A stretch of DNA of 64,000 nt. Source: Lytechinus variegatus. Its lineage: Eukaryota; Echinodermata; Echinoidea; Temnopleuroida; Toxopneustidae. The stretch spans positions 31,723,733 through 31,787,732 of the forward strand of contig NC_054747.1 in assembly GCF_018143015.1 (NCBI RefSeq). The letters are read 5' to 3'. This document shows, in pieces, positions 20,791 through 36,100 of the stretch; within the stretch, counting starts at the first letter, position 1, and each line of letters begins with the position of its first letter. The notes below the pieces were generated by a model, which saw only the letters and a list, made by a program, of their open reading frames with translations, was not told the DNA's origin and did not search any database. The position numbers were made by a program, and so were the translations under genes.

Positions 20791-20945
20791 GGCTGGTCCG
20801 GGTGGAAAATATTTATATCTAAGTAATTAGAGTAAGATTCACAGAGCAAAATGCTGAAAATTTCATTAAAATCGGATAATAAATAACGAATTTATTGAAT
20901 TTTAAACTTTATCAATATTTTGTGAAAACAGTTATATCCACATGG
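20787..20945 (+). repeat. MITE-like repeat R, copy 1
   Basis: It begins AAAGGGCTGGTCCGGGTGG and contains GCAAAATGCTGAAAATTTCA and TAAAATCGGATAATAAATAA. The same sequence is found on the minus strand at 23549-23696 and 24112-24254. It has no coding capacity. Confidence 0.75.
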
Positions 20946-20970
20946 TCATGAATATTGATTAGGTGGGCTG

Positions 20971-20976
<6 letters not shown>

Positions 20977-21016
<40 letters not shown>
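20977..21016. repeat. (TA)n microsatellite
   Basis: A pure TA run directly precedes the reverse-transcriptase remnant. Confidence 0.95.
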
Positions 21017-21021
<5 letters not shown>

Positions 21022-21173
21022 ATTTTGTAAAGGCATATCGAGAATTAAAATACGTTTTATTTACAGGCGAAACAAATGTCTTCTATTCCAAAAAGACTGA
21101 AATATATTTAAAGAAATTATCGATGTGGTTTAAAGCTAATAAGCTCTCCTTAAACATAAGCAACACAAATTGA
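21017..21173 (+). pseudogene. non-LTR reverse transcriptase fragment
   Basis: The open frame reads YVLFTGETNVFYSKK and then LSMWFKANKLSLNISNTN before a stop. This matches the well-known block of non-LTR retrotransposon reverse transcriptases around the catalytic (F/Y)ADD motif (LFADDTNxFxS) and the downstream WFxANKLSLNxxKTN segment. Here FADD has become FTGE, so both catalytic aspartates are lost, and the frame stops where the protein should continue. About 50 codons remain; the rest of the polymerase and any endonuclease are absent. It is a dead 5'- and 3'-truncated copy, bounded by a TA microsatellite and a hAT-like element. Confidence 0.7.
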
Positions 21174-21242
21174 ATGTAATTTAAACTAATTCAAATCAAA
21201 CATGTTTATGTTCATTGACAATATATACATAGATGACGTACC

Positions 21243-23000
21243 CAGTGTCGTAACAGGCGGGGGGGCAAGCTACCTTCTGCAGATTTCACCGAGAAAATAA
21301 AAAAAAAGAGAAAGGGAGGGAGAAAGACGGAAAGGGGAAGAAAAGGGGAAAAGGAAAGGAGGAAAAGGAAAAGTGAAAAGAAAAAGAAGATTTTTTTTAT
21401 GATTGTGCCCCGAGCATAAGGGCGAATCTCAATGCGTGATAAGTAACCCCCCACCCCCTCACAGCGGCACAGCGTGGCGCGCGCAGCAAAAAGTTGCTTA
21501 ATATAAGTCCCGAGCGAGCGAAGCGAGCAAGAAAAATGAATCAGCTTTTCATAAGAATCTCACTTTGCGCGAAGCGAAGCGCGAGCTGAAATTTGTTGAC
21601 GTCCTGAGATGATAACTGGACGTTCTATAAGCACTTTTTGTTATCATGAACTAGATGACTATTTAATTAAACTTTTCATGCGAGCGCGTAGCGCCAGCTG
21701 AAAATTTTCTATTTATGAAAATTACAAGTAAGCAGGATACGTATCTCGCTAAAATGAAAAATGAAAACTTTAATCGCGAGAAGCATATTGACTTGAACAT
21801 TGGATTTTTAAGCCCCATTTGAACAGAAAACTTTCTTACCTCAGTCAACAGCTACCGCGAGCGTGTATAGCGCGGGCGACATTTTGAATTTTATATAATG
21901 ACCCGAAAGACGTATGTTACTGACAAAATTTATTGGGAGCTAACAGTGAATATATGAGGAATTTTTTAAAATTTAAGAAACGAAAAGGCTGTTTTGGAGC
22001 ACCATACAGCTTTAGTAGGATGCTTATAACAGCACTTACTTTAATTTTTTTTCTCGAAATTTTGGGTGTGGGGCCAACTCACTGAAGGTAAATCCATCCC
22101 GTGCCTCCAACTTGGTGCCCCCAGAACTCTGTGATATTTTTAAACATTGCAGATGGCCACTGCCTTATCTTTATCAAATCGCGGGAACATACACAGCACG
22201 TATTGACTTCAACGCAGTTGCGGATAATAAACTAAATATTTTGAGGCAGCACAACATAGCAAATGTGGAAAAAATTGTAAAAGTCGCCAGCGAGCGAAGC
22301 GAGCAAAAAAAAATGGCCAATGATTAAATTGATAGTAGCTTTGGAAATTTAACATTCGAATTTTTAGATTGTAGCCAAAGTAAACAAACTTTTTCTATAG
22401 CCAACGCAAAACTTTACTTGGGTTAGGACACAAAATAACGGGGTATAGAACTAGCTCTTGGCTAACCCTACTTTGGCTAAGGATTTTTTCCGGGATTGTT
22501 TGTCCTGATTGTGACCATTATTGCATAAAATTTAGCATGCTTATAATAGACGCCATCCACCTTTCTTCCCATTCTATATTTTTCAATCCTGGTCGTCTTA
22601 TTAAGTTATTCTCTTTTTTTTCTCGTCCTCAATCTCTATATTCTGATTTTCCAATTGAGGTTTTGGTTCTACCTTAATTTCTTGTTTCTTTCTTCCTCTT
22701 TCTCCCATTTTCCCGCCATTCTTGCCCGTGTCATTGAGTCATATAGTTGGATTTGATATCCCTCTCTTGCTAATCATGCTAATGTATTAGTATTTCAGGA
22801 TATTTGTACTTCCTCACATGTTATTCTTTCCTTTTCCCGTTTTCCTTCCATTTCCTCTATCTATATTCTTTCTATCCCTTTCTTTTCATTTGTTTCCTTT
22901 CCCTATTCACTTTCCTCTTTTTCTTTATTTCCCTTCCCCTTTCTCCCTCTTTCCCCGGTGAAATCCGCCCCTAACCCTGCCCCCACCTGTTACGCCACTG
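21243..23000. mobile_element. hAT-like non-autonomous element
   Basis: The left end CAGTGTCGTAACAGGCGGGG is mirrored at the right: the reverse complement of 22976-23000 starts CAGTGGCGTAACAGGTGGGG. A CAGTGGCG-type terminus is characteristic of hAT elements. The flanking eight bases (GACGTACC and GTGTAACC) agree at only four positions, so the target duplication is decayed or the boundary is wrong. The interior has repeated GCGAGCGAAGCGAGC-like clusters (21510, 21575, 21680, 21850, 22288) and a C/T-rich stretch (22560-22960). There is no transposase frame. Confidence 0.5.
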
Positions 23001-23548
23001 GTGTAACCCTCTCTCTGCTGATATTGCTGATAAGCACCTCTGTGATAGCTGGCCCCGTTATTTTACCGAATTCACTATATCACATGCTTATTATGTATGA
23101 TTTCATTATCGGTCTTTTCTGTATGATTTACAACGTATCTCTTCAATTTTCACATTTAAATAATTGTATATTTGATAATATGTGAATATGTTACTTTATC
23201 ATTGTTCAATGAATAAAATACAGAAACTCCTGCAAAAAAAAGAAATATGTCACATCCCCACTTCCCCTTTTCCTATTTTTATTACATGAAATCATAAATG
23301 TGTCGTTTTTTCTTACATGTGTAAATGATGTGTCTCCATTATGATAAAATACAGTAAGTTACAGTAATGGATAAGTAATGCACTTAATCAGTTGTCAATC
23401 CAATTGTTTTAGTTTCGGGTAGAAATTTTTTTAATAAACCTAATTTCATATCATGAATTACAAAAGAACAAGTGCGTACATATGACATCATCAGTCCACC
23501 TAACATTACCTAATAAATGATCATAAAGACATGCCTAGAACTGTTTCA
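23001..23548. other. non-coding, possible retrotransposon 3' end
   Basis: No gene is visible. AATGAATAAAATACAGAAA followed by an A-rich run at about 23208-23245 resembles a polyadenylated 3' end. Confidence 0.4.
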
Positions 23549-23696
23549 CCGGAATAATGCAAATCTTTAAAATTGAATAAATTCATTATTTGTTACCCGA
23601 TTTTGATCAAATTTTCAGCATTTTGGTCTGCGAATTTTACTCTGTTTATTGATATATGAATATATCCAGTGTGGACCATCCCTTCAATTCGGAATC
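23549..23696 (-). repeat. MITE-like repeat R, copy 2
   Basis: This is the reverse-complement match to 20787-20945, from GGAATAATGCAAATCTTTAA to GACCATCCCTT. Confidence 0.75.
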
Positions 23697-23819
23697 TTTG
23701 CTTTCATGAATCATACATTACGCGACAGAAGAAATTCCAGCAACGCCTTGATCATGCAATTTCTAAACTGAAAGCGTTATGACCAATCCTCAAGTCATCC
23801 TATGTGCAAGTTCCCAATG

Positions 23820-24108
23820 CTTATTGTTCCACAATATTGGACACCAATTGAAACCAATTGAAGTCAATTGGTATTTGGTGTCCAAAATTGGGACCAATTA
23901 AGACCAATTTGCTCTATGATTTCCAGTTGAAACCAATTGGTTCCGATTGGGACTAATTTAGTTATTTGATTTCAATGGGAATCAATTGGTTTCAGTGGGA
24001 ACCCATTGTTTCACTTCATGTACTCCAAATTGAAACCAATTGCCAATTGGTGTTCAATTGGTATGCACATTGGATATTCAATGGGTATTCAACTGGATCT
24101 TTGTCCTG
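23820..24108. repeat. CCAATTGG-rich repeat
   Basis: About 290 bp contain CAATTGG or close variants roughly every 10-30 bp, in alternating ACCAATTG and CAATTGGT contexts (for example 23851, 23861, 23877, 23935, 24038, 24046, 24056). The word is its own reverse complement, so the whole stretch can fold back on itself in many registers. It lies between two copies of repeat R. Confidence 0.7.
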
Positions 24109-24111
24109 GGA

Positions 24112-24254
24112 CGGAATAATGCAAATCTTTAAAATTCAATAACTTTGTTATTTGTTTTTTGATTTTGATGAAATTTTCAGCATTTTGTTCTGTGAATTTT
24201 ACTCTATTTATTGAGATATAAATATTTTCAACCTAGACTATCCCTTTAATCGTA
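24112..24254 (-). repeat. MITE-like repeat R, copy 3
   Basis: It has the same sequence and orientation as copy 2, with moderate divergence, ending GACTATCCCTTTAA. Confidence 0.75.
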
Positions 24255-25007
24255 CGAACTAGCGCGATAATTGCGTATCCATTACAAATAATCTCGAGAT
24301 TGTTCAGATCGGGATAATTTGCCGGATCAGTAATAACGCGCTTATTTGAAAAAAAAAATCGGGCTGGTGCAGAAGCGGCCCTTGTCTGTCTCTCCACACA
24401 TATCTTTGCCCTCTCTCGCTCCTTCTCTCTCTTATCTATTCTTCGTCATGTCTTTGTTTTCTTCTGCTTTTTTAGTATCGTCCCATATCTCTGTATCTTA
24501 TTATTATTTCTCGTTATTAATCATCATCTTATTATTATTCCCATTATTCTATTTTAATTTATTTTCTTACGCCTACACTCGCGCATGAGTCCCAAATGTT
24601 TCATTGTTTTATACCTTCGGGGATCTATGCTCTACAAGCAATGCTTTTTAGTGGAACTCCTCATTTTCATTTTGACTTGATGTTTTGGAATTCGTAATTG
24701 ATTTGTAACCATTGTTGTTTGTATTTGTTTATATTTATGATGTATGTTTGATTTGAATTTGTTTGTAAAGTTAATGATGGAAATTAAAATAAAACTTGAA
24801 CGTTATAGGTATCTACCTAAACAGTTACCAAATCGCAAAGCACGCGCTGCAATTTCTTTATATTCCTCCCTGCAAAAAAACTGGGTAGTGATTATAAGCA
24901 CGTTTTGTAAGGTTGAACAGGGTCCGTATTAGCCCTATGTGATTGATAAACAGTTGCTTATTTTGAGGCTTATCATTAATATTCGGGTGGGTACGTTCCT
25001 TTGAAAT
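24255..25007. other. non-coding, possible truncated retroelement 3' end
   Basis: No gene is visible. The stretch TACCTTCGGGGATCTATGC at 24611 to AATTAAAATAAAACTTGAA at 24782-24800 has the look of a retroelement 3' untranslated end. Other short frames are unsupported. Confidence 0.4.
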
Positions 25008-25275
25008 AATTGGGGGGGGGGGGAGGTGCACCCTACGCGGCGGACCTCCCCCCTCAAAAAAAAAAATTAGGGGGGTCCACCAGATATTTTTGGATGGACA
25101 CAGGTAAAAATTGCACGGACAAGCAAAAAAAAAAAGGTTAGAAACCAAAATTTTATGGGGGCCACAAACATTTAGGGGGACGCAGGAAACAAAATTGACA
25201 AGCAAATGAAAAAAAAGTTATCAAACAGAAACTTTAGGGGGGGGACAGGACCCCCGCCCCCCGCTTCACCGCCTA
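25008..25275. repeat. G-run repeat
   Basis: G runs of 5-13 bases at 25011, 25069, 25154, 25176 and 25236 alternate with A runs, ending in CCCCCGCCCCCCGC. It looks like a non-coding dispersed repeat. The open frame across it on the minus strand is not supported as a gene. Confidence 0.55.
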
Positions 25276-25456
25276 TTCCCTACGCACACGTATACATACA
25301 CTGACAGTGATACCGGTAATGTTGCTCACATTTTACCAGCTCTCATTTCCTTCATTGTGTTGTTTCATAATGTTTACTATGTGTGCGAAACGTGAAGCAT
25401 TTAGAATACTGCCGGGATCTAAAACGTATTCCAGATGACAATCAGAGAAGAGAAAC

Positions 25457-28758
<3,302 letters not shown>

Positions 28759-29616
28759 GTAAGTACACATTTACATCATGTACATTGATAATGTTTTGAG
28801 CATTATTTCTAGACGACAGAATACGTTGGGCGACGTACGTTGAAATATATACTTTAATATGTAATTTTATATTTAATGATTATTTAAAGTCATTATTAAT
28901 CGAGGAAAGAAATAAACGAATATAACGAATTCTGCAGAGCATTTTAACAATCAATCGATTGCAAATATTTACACATATAAGTAAGGTGGCATGCATATTC
29001 ATTTCAAACTATCCAAAACGAACTGTTGACCTAAAACTTGAAAATATTTAGATTTCTATGCAGGCTACTGAAAAACATATAACTGTGGACGTAGAAATTA
29101 TATAATTGTTTGACGCTTGACACTAGCTTGGTGCGATTTAGGTATATCTCAAATGAATAGGTATCTAGCTATTTTTTACGTAAATAGTTTCAAGAGCATA
29201 AAGTTAGTGTCTTTAGCATAAATTCTTAAAAGTCTTTAAAATTCGTTTTTTTTTCTCATAATCATGATGTGCTATTAGTTGATAAAGGACCGAAATAACT
29301 CAATTGTAAAGGAGTCCATATTTTGTGCGGATTTGACAATAACGGGACCATTTATCAATCAAGATTGGGTAGCAATGTCAATTATCATGATATGCAATCT
29401 TGTAACTCTTATTTAGGGAATAATCAAACTTTGGTTTCATACTGGAATTAAAAGAAATGAAAAAATAATCATATATTATAATAGAGTACAAAAGAAGTAA
29501 TAGGTTGGATTTCGGATTATGCTTCTTAAATTTGTGCCCATAGATTCGTTCATTTATCTCAATGTTTTGTCACGGTAGCCCATTCACCAATAGTAGTTCA
29601 ATAAAAACAAACATAA
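28759..29616. other. intron or 3' flank of the Ig gene
   Basis: AT-rich, with no further exon recognised by phase, acceptor and Ig-like or membrane sequence. Confidence 0.5.
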
Positions 29617-31781
29617 CTAGATTTTAATTCGTCATGAGGACGAATTAGGTGGTCTGTCATGAATTTTCATTCAGTGTCGGCTAATGTTGTATGAAATGAA
29701 TTACTTAGATATGATTGATAATCTTGATCATACACATCATAGGACTAAATTTAGACCATTCCTATATGTGATTATTAATGTGGGGATGACAATCGTGATG
29801 AGTATAATGATGGTGGTGATAATACAATACGGTAAATATGAAATGAAGTTTGGAGCACGTAAAACGCCTTAAAAACTCCTCAAAAATTTCAGACGATTTT
29901 TACCAAAATTGACATTCTAAAATTGTGCAACGAAAGGCGCCTTAATCTTAATTTCCACAGCAGCTAATTTTTAATCAACAGTTTTATGTTTTTTTGTGCA
30001 AAATCTTTTTAAAAACCCTTTGTACTGTTAGCACTTTTTTTCAAGATTTCAAGCAAGAATTTTTACAATTTTAGTGGGTATAAATTTCACAGAATACATG
30101 AAAATTCATAGGTGATACTTTTTTAAAACTAAAATATATTTAAAACTTTTGTTCAAAATTTCTTCTAAATTTCTATCATTTTAATTAGAAATTTCTGAAT
30201 CACAATGCTTCAGTTTCCCAGCATTCACTTAAAAACTGATCAGCGATGTATTCTATGAAAGAATGACGTAGAATTTTGTTGTAAAAGTTTGCACAATTCT
30301 GAAAATTTCTGAAAAATTTCACATTTTTACCATCAAGAATTTTCAATATCCATTGATTAATTGAGTATGACTGAAATTTACTTGAAAATTCTTTCGTGAT
30401 GATTTTTAGTGAAAAAAGGTAAGGTAAAAGATTAAAATACAAGCAATTTTCCCGTAAAATTAACGAATTTGCACAATTTTTTTAAAAATTTCATATAAGG
30501 TACCTGCAAATTTGTTATACATTATATTCAATAGAAATGACCACAACAAAAAAATCTGGGAATTTCGACAAAATGTCTGGAATGAAATTTTTCCACCAAA
30601 TAGCGTTTCAATATTGTAGCGTTTACTCAGAAAATACATAAATGATGTTTTACAATGTTAAAATTACCTCTTAAAGAGTTCCGGAAAAAATACGAAAAAT
30701 GTCGTACATGAAAAAGTGCAAAACCAGTGGGCTTGAAACTTACAGGAAGACCGTAAAATTGATTAACAAAACATTTTCTCTAAAAAATTCTCAAAAATTA
30801 GGCCGAGAAAAATTTTGCAAATACTTAAACAGGTCACAAAACATTGATGCTGCGGTCGAAAGGGAAAATTATTCACACGTTATTTGTAGAAAATTGTTTT
30901 GACTACATCATATCAAAATTTGAGAGAAAACTGACCACTAATAAAAAAGATACTGTCAAATAATTATAAATACGTTGACGTATATTGCGAAAATGTGTAA
31001 ATTTCATTTTTAACGTAATTTTGTAGTAATAACGCAGTCTCCCTATGAGATATTCACTATATCCAAAAGTGAGGAAAAATTGGGGGTCAACGGACTCCTT
31101 GAAGAGCTACAGTGAATTTTATATAGGCATATTTTTGCCCACTTTTGACTTGTTTTGCGAGTTTGCATGCGCGTGTAAGGCACATTTGAATTGACGCGCA
31201 TTTGCGTATTATTGGTTGTAAGAGGCTGAATGAGGTATCAAATTAATCAGAAGATCATGGACGATGGACAGACACAAAATAAATGACAACTTGAAGAGGC
31301 ATAGCGATGGTAGGAGCAAGAACGCGCACGCATACCTGTGCGCGCGCAAATTTTTGACATGCTCAAAATGGCCTAAAACGTACCCAAACTTGACCACGGT
31401 TGATTTGGAAAATTTTAAAATTTTGACGCGCGCGTACGTGCGCGTCGTGACCTTTGCATGACCTCTGTTGACATATCCTGATGACCTGTCATCTGAACTT
31501 AATATGGTGCAAATATGAATGATTTATGATGATTAGTTGCGATGATATGATCAATAATTTAATTTTACAAAATGGCGCCTAGATGACGTCATCACGATTT
31601 GATGACCTTGAAAAGTTTCGTTTCGCGATTCCACAATAATATCCATACATGACATGAAAATCAAGAAATTTGACAGGCCCGATTTTGAGATAACCTGGCG
31701 ACAAAATTTGGCAATAAAAATAAATAAAGTAAAATCTGACGAATATAATAGGTGATCTGTCATATTCATGACAGACCACCT
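29617..31781 (-). mobile_element. Helentron-like element F1, apparently full length
   Basis: On the minus strand the 5' end is the palindrome AGGTGGTCTGTCATGA / TCATGACAGACCACCT type (31750-31781 on +). The shared core follows (31050-31750), then an AT-rich segment specific to this subfamily (29700-31040). The 3' end is the sub-terminal repeat GACAGACCACCT, a hairpin AATTCGTC-CTCAT-GACGAATT and CTAG (29617-29620) followed by T. Sub-terminal inverted repeats with a hairpin and a CTAG terminus match the Helentron/HINE plan of the Helitron group. There is no Rep/helicase frame, so it is non-autonomous. A 62-codon + strand frame at 29684 has a hydrophobic stretch but is not credible as a gene. 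Confidence 0.6.
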
Positions 31782-31814
31782 AATAATAAAGGAAAAAAAA
31801 AAAAAAAAGAGAGT

Positions 31815-31884
31815 CAAGCGAGGTTTGAACCACCGACCCTAACGTTACCAGGCAGATGCGTTATCCAGTCGATCACGATCTTCC
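31815..31884 (-). repeat. tRNA-like cassette of array B (first of thirteen or so)
   Basis: The minus strand reads GGAAGATCGTGATCGACTGG, with box A (GTGATCGACTGG), then CTGCCTGGTAACG and box B (GGTGGTTCAAACC), and then a T run. The possible anticodon loop CTGGTAA would read GGT (Thr), but the stems do not pair well. It recurs at the same place in every full unit, changing stepwise: AACGTT with GATCACG in this unit, AACGTT with GACCACG in the unit from 33165, and AGCGTT with GACCACG in the later ones. Confidence 0.55.
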
Positions 31885-32950
31885 GGACAGACAGGGAGCG
31901 CAGAACAGGAAACATATTGTCAATGTAAATTGTTGCAAGTAGAAAAATGTCATGATGACAAACCTAGTACAAATTCCAGTTTTGAGAATAGTGCAAGCTT
32001 TAAAATGAAACAATGGACATATTGTCTAAAGGGTACATTCTAAGGTAAAACATATTGAAAATTTGGAGAGAAAAGACCAATATTTACGTAATTAGAATCA
32101 ATTTACATGAGTGTTGTGACATCATGAAACAGAAAACACTAATTTTTAGTTCCGACGCCATGTTGATGACGTCACGATGTTTTTAAGGGTCAAATGTGGC
32201 ATAAAATCATATCTCCAATTCATACTCTATTCGAATAGGAAAACAAAATTGGGGGTCAACGGACTCCTTGAAGAGCTACAGTGAATTTTATATAGGCATA
32301 TTTTTGCCCACTTTTGACTTATTTTGCGAGTTTGCATGCGCGTGTAAAGCACATTTGAATTGACGCGCATTTGCGTATTATTGGTCGTAAGAGGCTGAAT
32401 GAGGTATGAAATTAATCAGAAGATCATGGACAGTGAACAGACATAAAATAAATGACGACTCGAAGATGCATACCGATGGTAAGAGCAAAAACGCGCACGC
32501 ATACCTGTGCGCGCGCAAATTTTTGACAGGCTCAAAATGGCCTGAAACGTACCCAATTTTGACCACGATTGATTTGGGGAATTTTAAAATTTTGACGCGC
32601 GCGTACGTGCGCGTCGTGACCTTTGCATGACCTCTGTTGACATGTCCTGATGACCTGTCATCTGAACTTGATATGATGCAAATATGAATGATTTATGATG
32701 ATTAGTTGCGATGATATGATCAATAATTTAATTTTACAAAATGGCGCCTAGATGACGTCATCAGGATTTGATGACCTTGAAAAGTTTCGTTTCGCGATTC
32801 CACAATAATATCCATACATGACATGAAAATCAAGGAATTTGACAGGCCCGATTTTGAGATAACCTGGCGACAAAATTTGGCAATAAAAATAAATAAAGTA
32901 AAATCTGACGAATATAATAGGTGATCTGTCATATTCATGACAGACCACCT

Positions 32951-33164
32951 AAAAATGGCGCCTAGATGACGTCATCACGATTTGATGACCTTGAAAAGTT
33001 TCGTTTCGCGATTCCACAATAATATCCATACATGACATGAAAATCAAGAAATTTGACAGGCCCGATTTTGAGATAACCTGGCGACAAAATTTGGCAATAA
33101 AAATAAATAAAGTAAAATCTGACGAATATAATAGGTGATCTGTCATATTCATGACAGACCACCT
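32951..33164 (-). repeat. truncated array unit (214 bp)
   Basis: The palindrome ending at 32950 is followed directly by AAAATGGCGCCTAGATGACG, which belongs 960 bp further into a unit. The tRNA cassette, the subfamily segment and most of the core are missing from this unit. Confidence 0.9.
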
Positions 33165-36100
33165 AATAATAAAGGAAAAAAAAAAAAGAGAGTCAAGCGA
33201 GGTTTGAACCACCGACCCTAACGTTACCAGGCAGATGCGTTATCCAGTCGACCACGATCTTCCGGACAGACAGGGAGCGCAGAACAGGAAACATATTGTC
33301 AATGTAAATTGTTGCAAGTAGAAAAATGTCATGATGACAAACCTAGTACAAATTCCAGTTTTGAGAATAGTACAAGCTTTAAAATGAAACAATGGACATA
33401 TTGTCTAAAGGGTACATTCTAAGGTAAAACATATTTAAAATTTGGCGAGAAAAGACCAATATTTACGTAATTAGAATCAATTTACATGAGTGTTGTGACA
33501 TCATGAAACAGAAAACACTAATTTTTAGTTCCGACGCCATGTTGATGACGTCACGATGTTTTTAAGGGTCAAATGTGACATAAAATCATATCTCCAATTC
33601 ATACTCTATTCGAATAGGAAAAATAAATTGGGGGTCAACGGACTCCTTGAAGAGCTACAGTGAATTTTATATAGGCATATTTTTGGCCACTTTTGACTTA
33701 TTTTGCGAGTTTGCACGCGCGTGTAAGGCACATTTGAATTGACGCGCATTTGCGTATTATTGGTTGTAAGAGGCTGAATGAGGTATCAAATTAATCAGAA
33801 GATCATGGACGATGGACAGACACAAAATAAATGACAACTCGAAGAGGCATAGCGATGGTAGGAGCAAGAACGCGCACGCATACCTGTGCGCGCGCAAATT
33901 TTTGACATGCTCAAAATGGCCTGAAACGTACCCAAACTTGACCACGGTTGATTTGGAAAATTTTAAAATTTTGACGCGCGCGTACGTGCGCGTCGTGACC
34001 TTTGCATGACCTCTGTTGACATGTCCTGATGACCTGTCATCTGAACTTAATATGGTGCAAATATGAATGATTTATGATGATTAGTTGCGATGATATGATC
34101 AATAATTTAATTTTACAAAATGGCGCCTAGATGACGTCATCACGATTTGATGACCTTGAAAAGTTTCGTTTCGCGATTCCACAATAATATCCATACATGA
34201 CATGAAAATCAAGAAATTTGACAGGCCCGATTTTGAGATAACCTGGCGACAAAATTTGGCAATAAAAATAAATAAAGTAAAATCTGACGAATATAATAGG
34301 TGATCTGTCATATTCATGACAGACCACCTAATAATAAAGGAAAAAAAAAAAAAAAAAAAAGAGAGTCAAGCGAGGTTTGAACCACCGACCCTAGCGTTAC
34401 CAGGCAGATGCGTTATCCAGTCGACCACGATCTTCCGGACAGACAGGGAGCGCAGAACAGGAAACATATTGTCAATGTAAATTGTTGCAAGTAGAAAAAT
34501 GTCATGATGACAAACCTAGTACAAATTCCAGTTTTGAGAATAGTACAAGCTTTAAAATGAAACAATGGACATATTGTCTAAAGGGTACATTCTAAGGTAA
34601 AACATATTTAAAATTTGGCGAGAAAAGACCAATATTTACGTAATTAGAATCAATTTACATGAGTGTTGTGACATCATGAAACAGAAAACACTAATTTTTA
34701 GTTCCGACGCCATGTTGATGACGTCACGATGTTTTTAAGGGTCAAATGTGGCATAAAATCATATCTCCAATTCATACTCTATTCGAATAGGAAAAATAAA
34801 TTGGGGGTCAACGGACTCCTTGAAGAGCTACAGTGAATTTTATATAGGCATATTTTTGGCCACTTTTGACTTATTTTGCGAGTTTGCACGCGCGTGTAAG
34901 GCACATTTGAATTGACGCGCATTTGCGTATTATTGGTTGTAAGAGGCTGAATGAGGTATCAAATTAATCAGAAGATCATGGACGATGGACAGACACAAAA
35001 TAAATGACAACTCGAAGAGGCATAGCGATGGTAGGAGCAAGAACGCGCACGCATACCTGTGCGCGCGCAAATTTTTGACATGCTCAAAATGGCCTGAAAC
35101 GTACCCAAACTTGACCACGGTTGATTTGGAAAATTTTAAAATTTTGACGCGCGCGTACGTGCGCGTCGTGACCTTTGCATGACCTCTGTTGACATGTCCT
35201 GATGACCTGTCATCTGAACTTAATATGGTGCAAATATGAATGATTTATGATGATTAGTTGCGATGATATGATCAATAATTTAATTTTACAAAATGGCGCC
35301 TAGATGACGTCATCACGATTTGATGACCTTGAAAAGTTTCGTTTCGCGATTCCACAATAATATCCATACATGACATGAAAATCAAGAAATTTGACAGGCC
35401 CGATTTTGAGATAACCTGGCGACAAAATTTGGCAATAAAAATAAATAAAGTAAAATCTGACGAATATAATAGGTGATCTGTCATATTCATGACAGACCAC
35501 CTAATAATAAAGGAAAAAAAAAAAAAAAAAAAAAGAGAGTCAAGCGAGGTTTGAACCACCGACCCTAGCGTTACCAGGCAGATGCGTTATCCAGTCGACC
35601 ACGATCTTCCGGACAGACAGGGAGCGCAGAACAGGAAACATATTGTCAATGTAAATTGTTGCAAGTAGAAAAATGTCATGATGACAAACCTAGTACAAAT
35701 TCCAGTTTTGAGAATAGTACAAGCTTTAAAATGAAACAATGGACATATTGTCTAAAGGGTACATTCTAAGGTAAAACATATTTAAAATTTGGCGAGAAAA
35801 GACCAATATTTACGTAATTAGAATCAATTTACATGAGTGTTGTGACATCATGAAACAGAAAACACTAATTTTTAGTTCCGACGCCATGTTGATGACGTCA
35901 CGATGTTTTTAAGGGTCAAATGTGGCATAAAATCATATCTCCAATTCATACTCTATTCGAATAGGAAAAATAAATTGGGGGTCAACGGACTCCTTGAAGA
36001 GCTACAGTGAATTTTATATAGGCATATTTTTGGCCACTTTTGACTTATTTTGCGAGTTTGCACGCGCGTGTAAGGCACATTTGAATTGACGCGCATTTGC

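Noticed and set aside
22112..22327. A 71-codon frame ending in SERSEQKKMAND, considered as a gene.
   Set aside because: Its C-terminal part is the GCGAGCGAAGCGAGC repeat word, and it lies inside the hAT-like element with no recognisable domain.
29684..29872. A 62-codon frame with a hydrophobic stretch, considered as a transmembrane exon of the Ig gene.
   Set aside because: It lies inside the Helentron-like element F1, whose other copy near 46.2 kb lacks the frame. There is no phase-1 acceptor in a suitable position.
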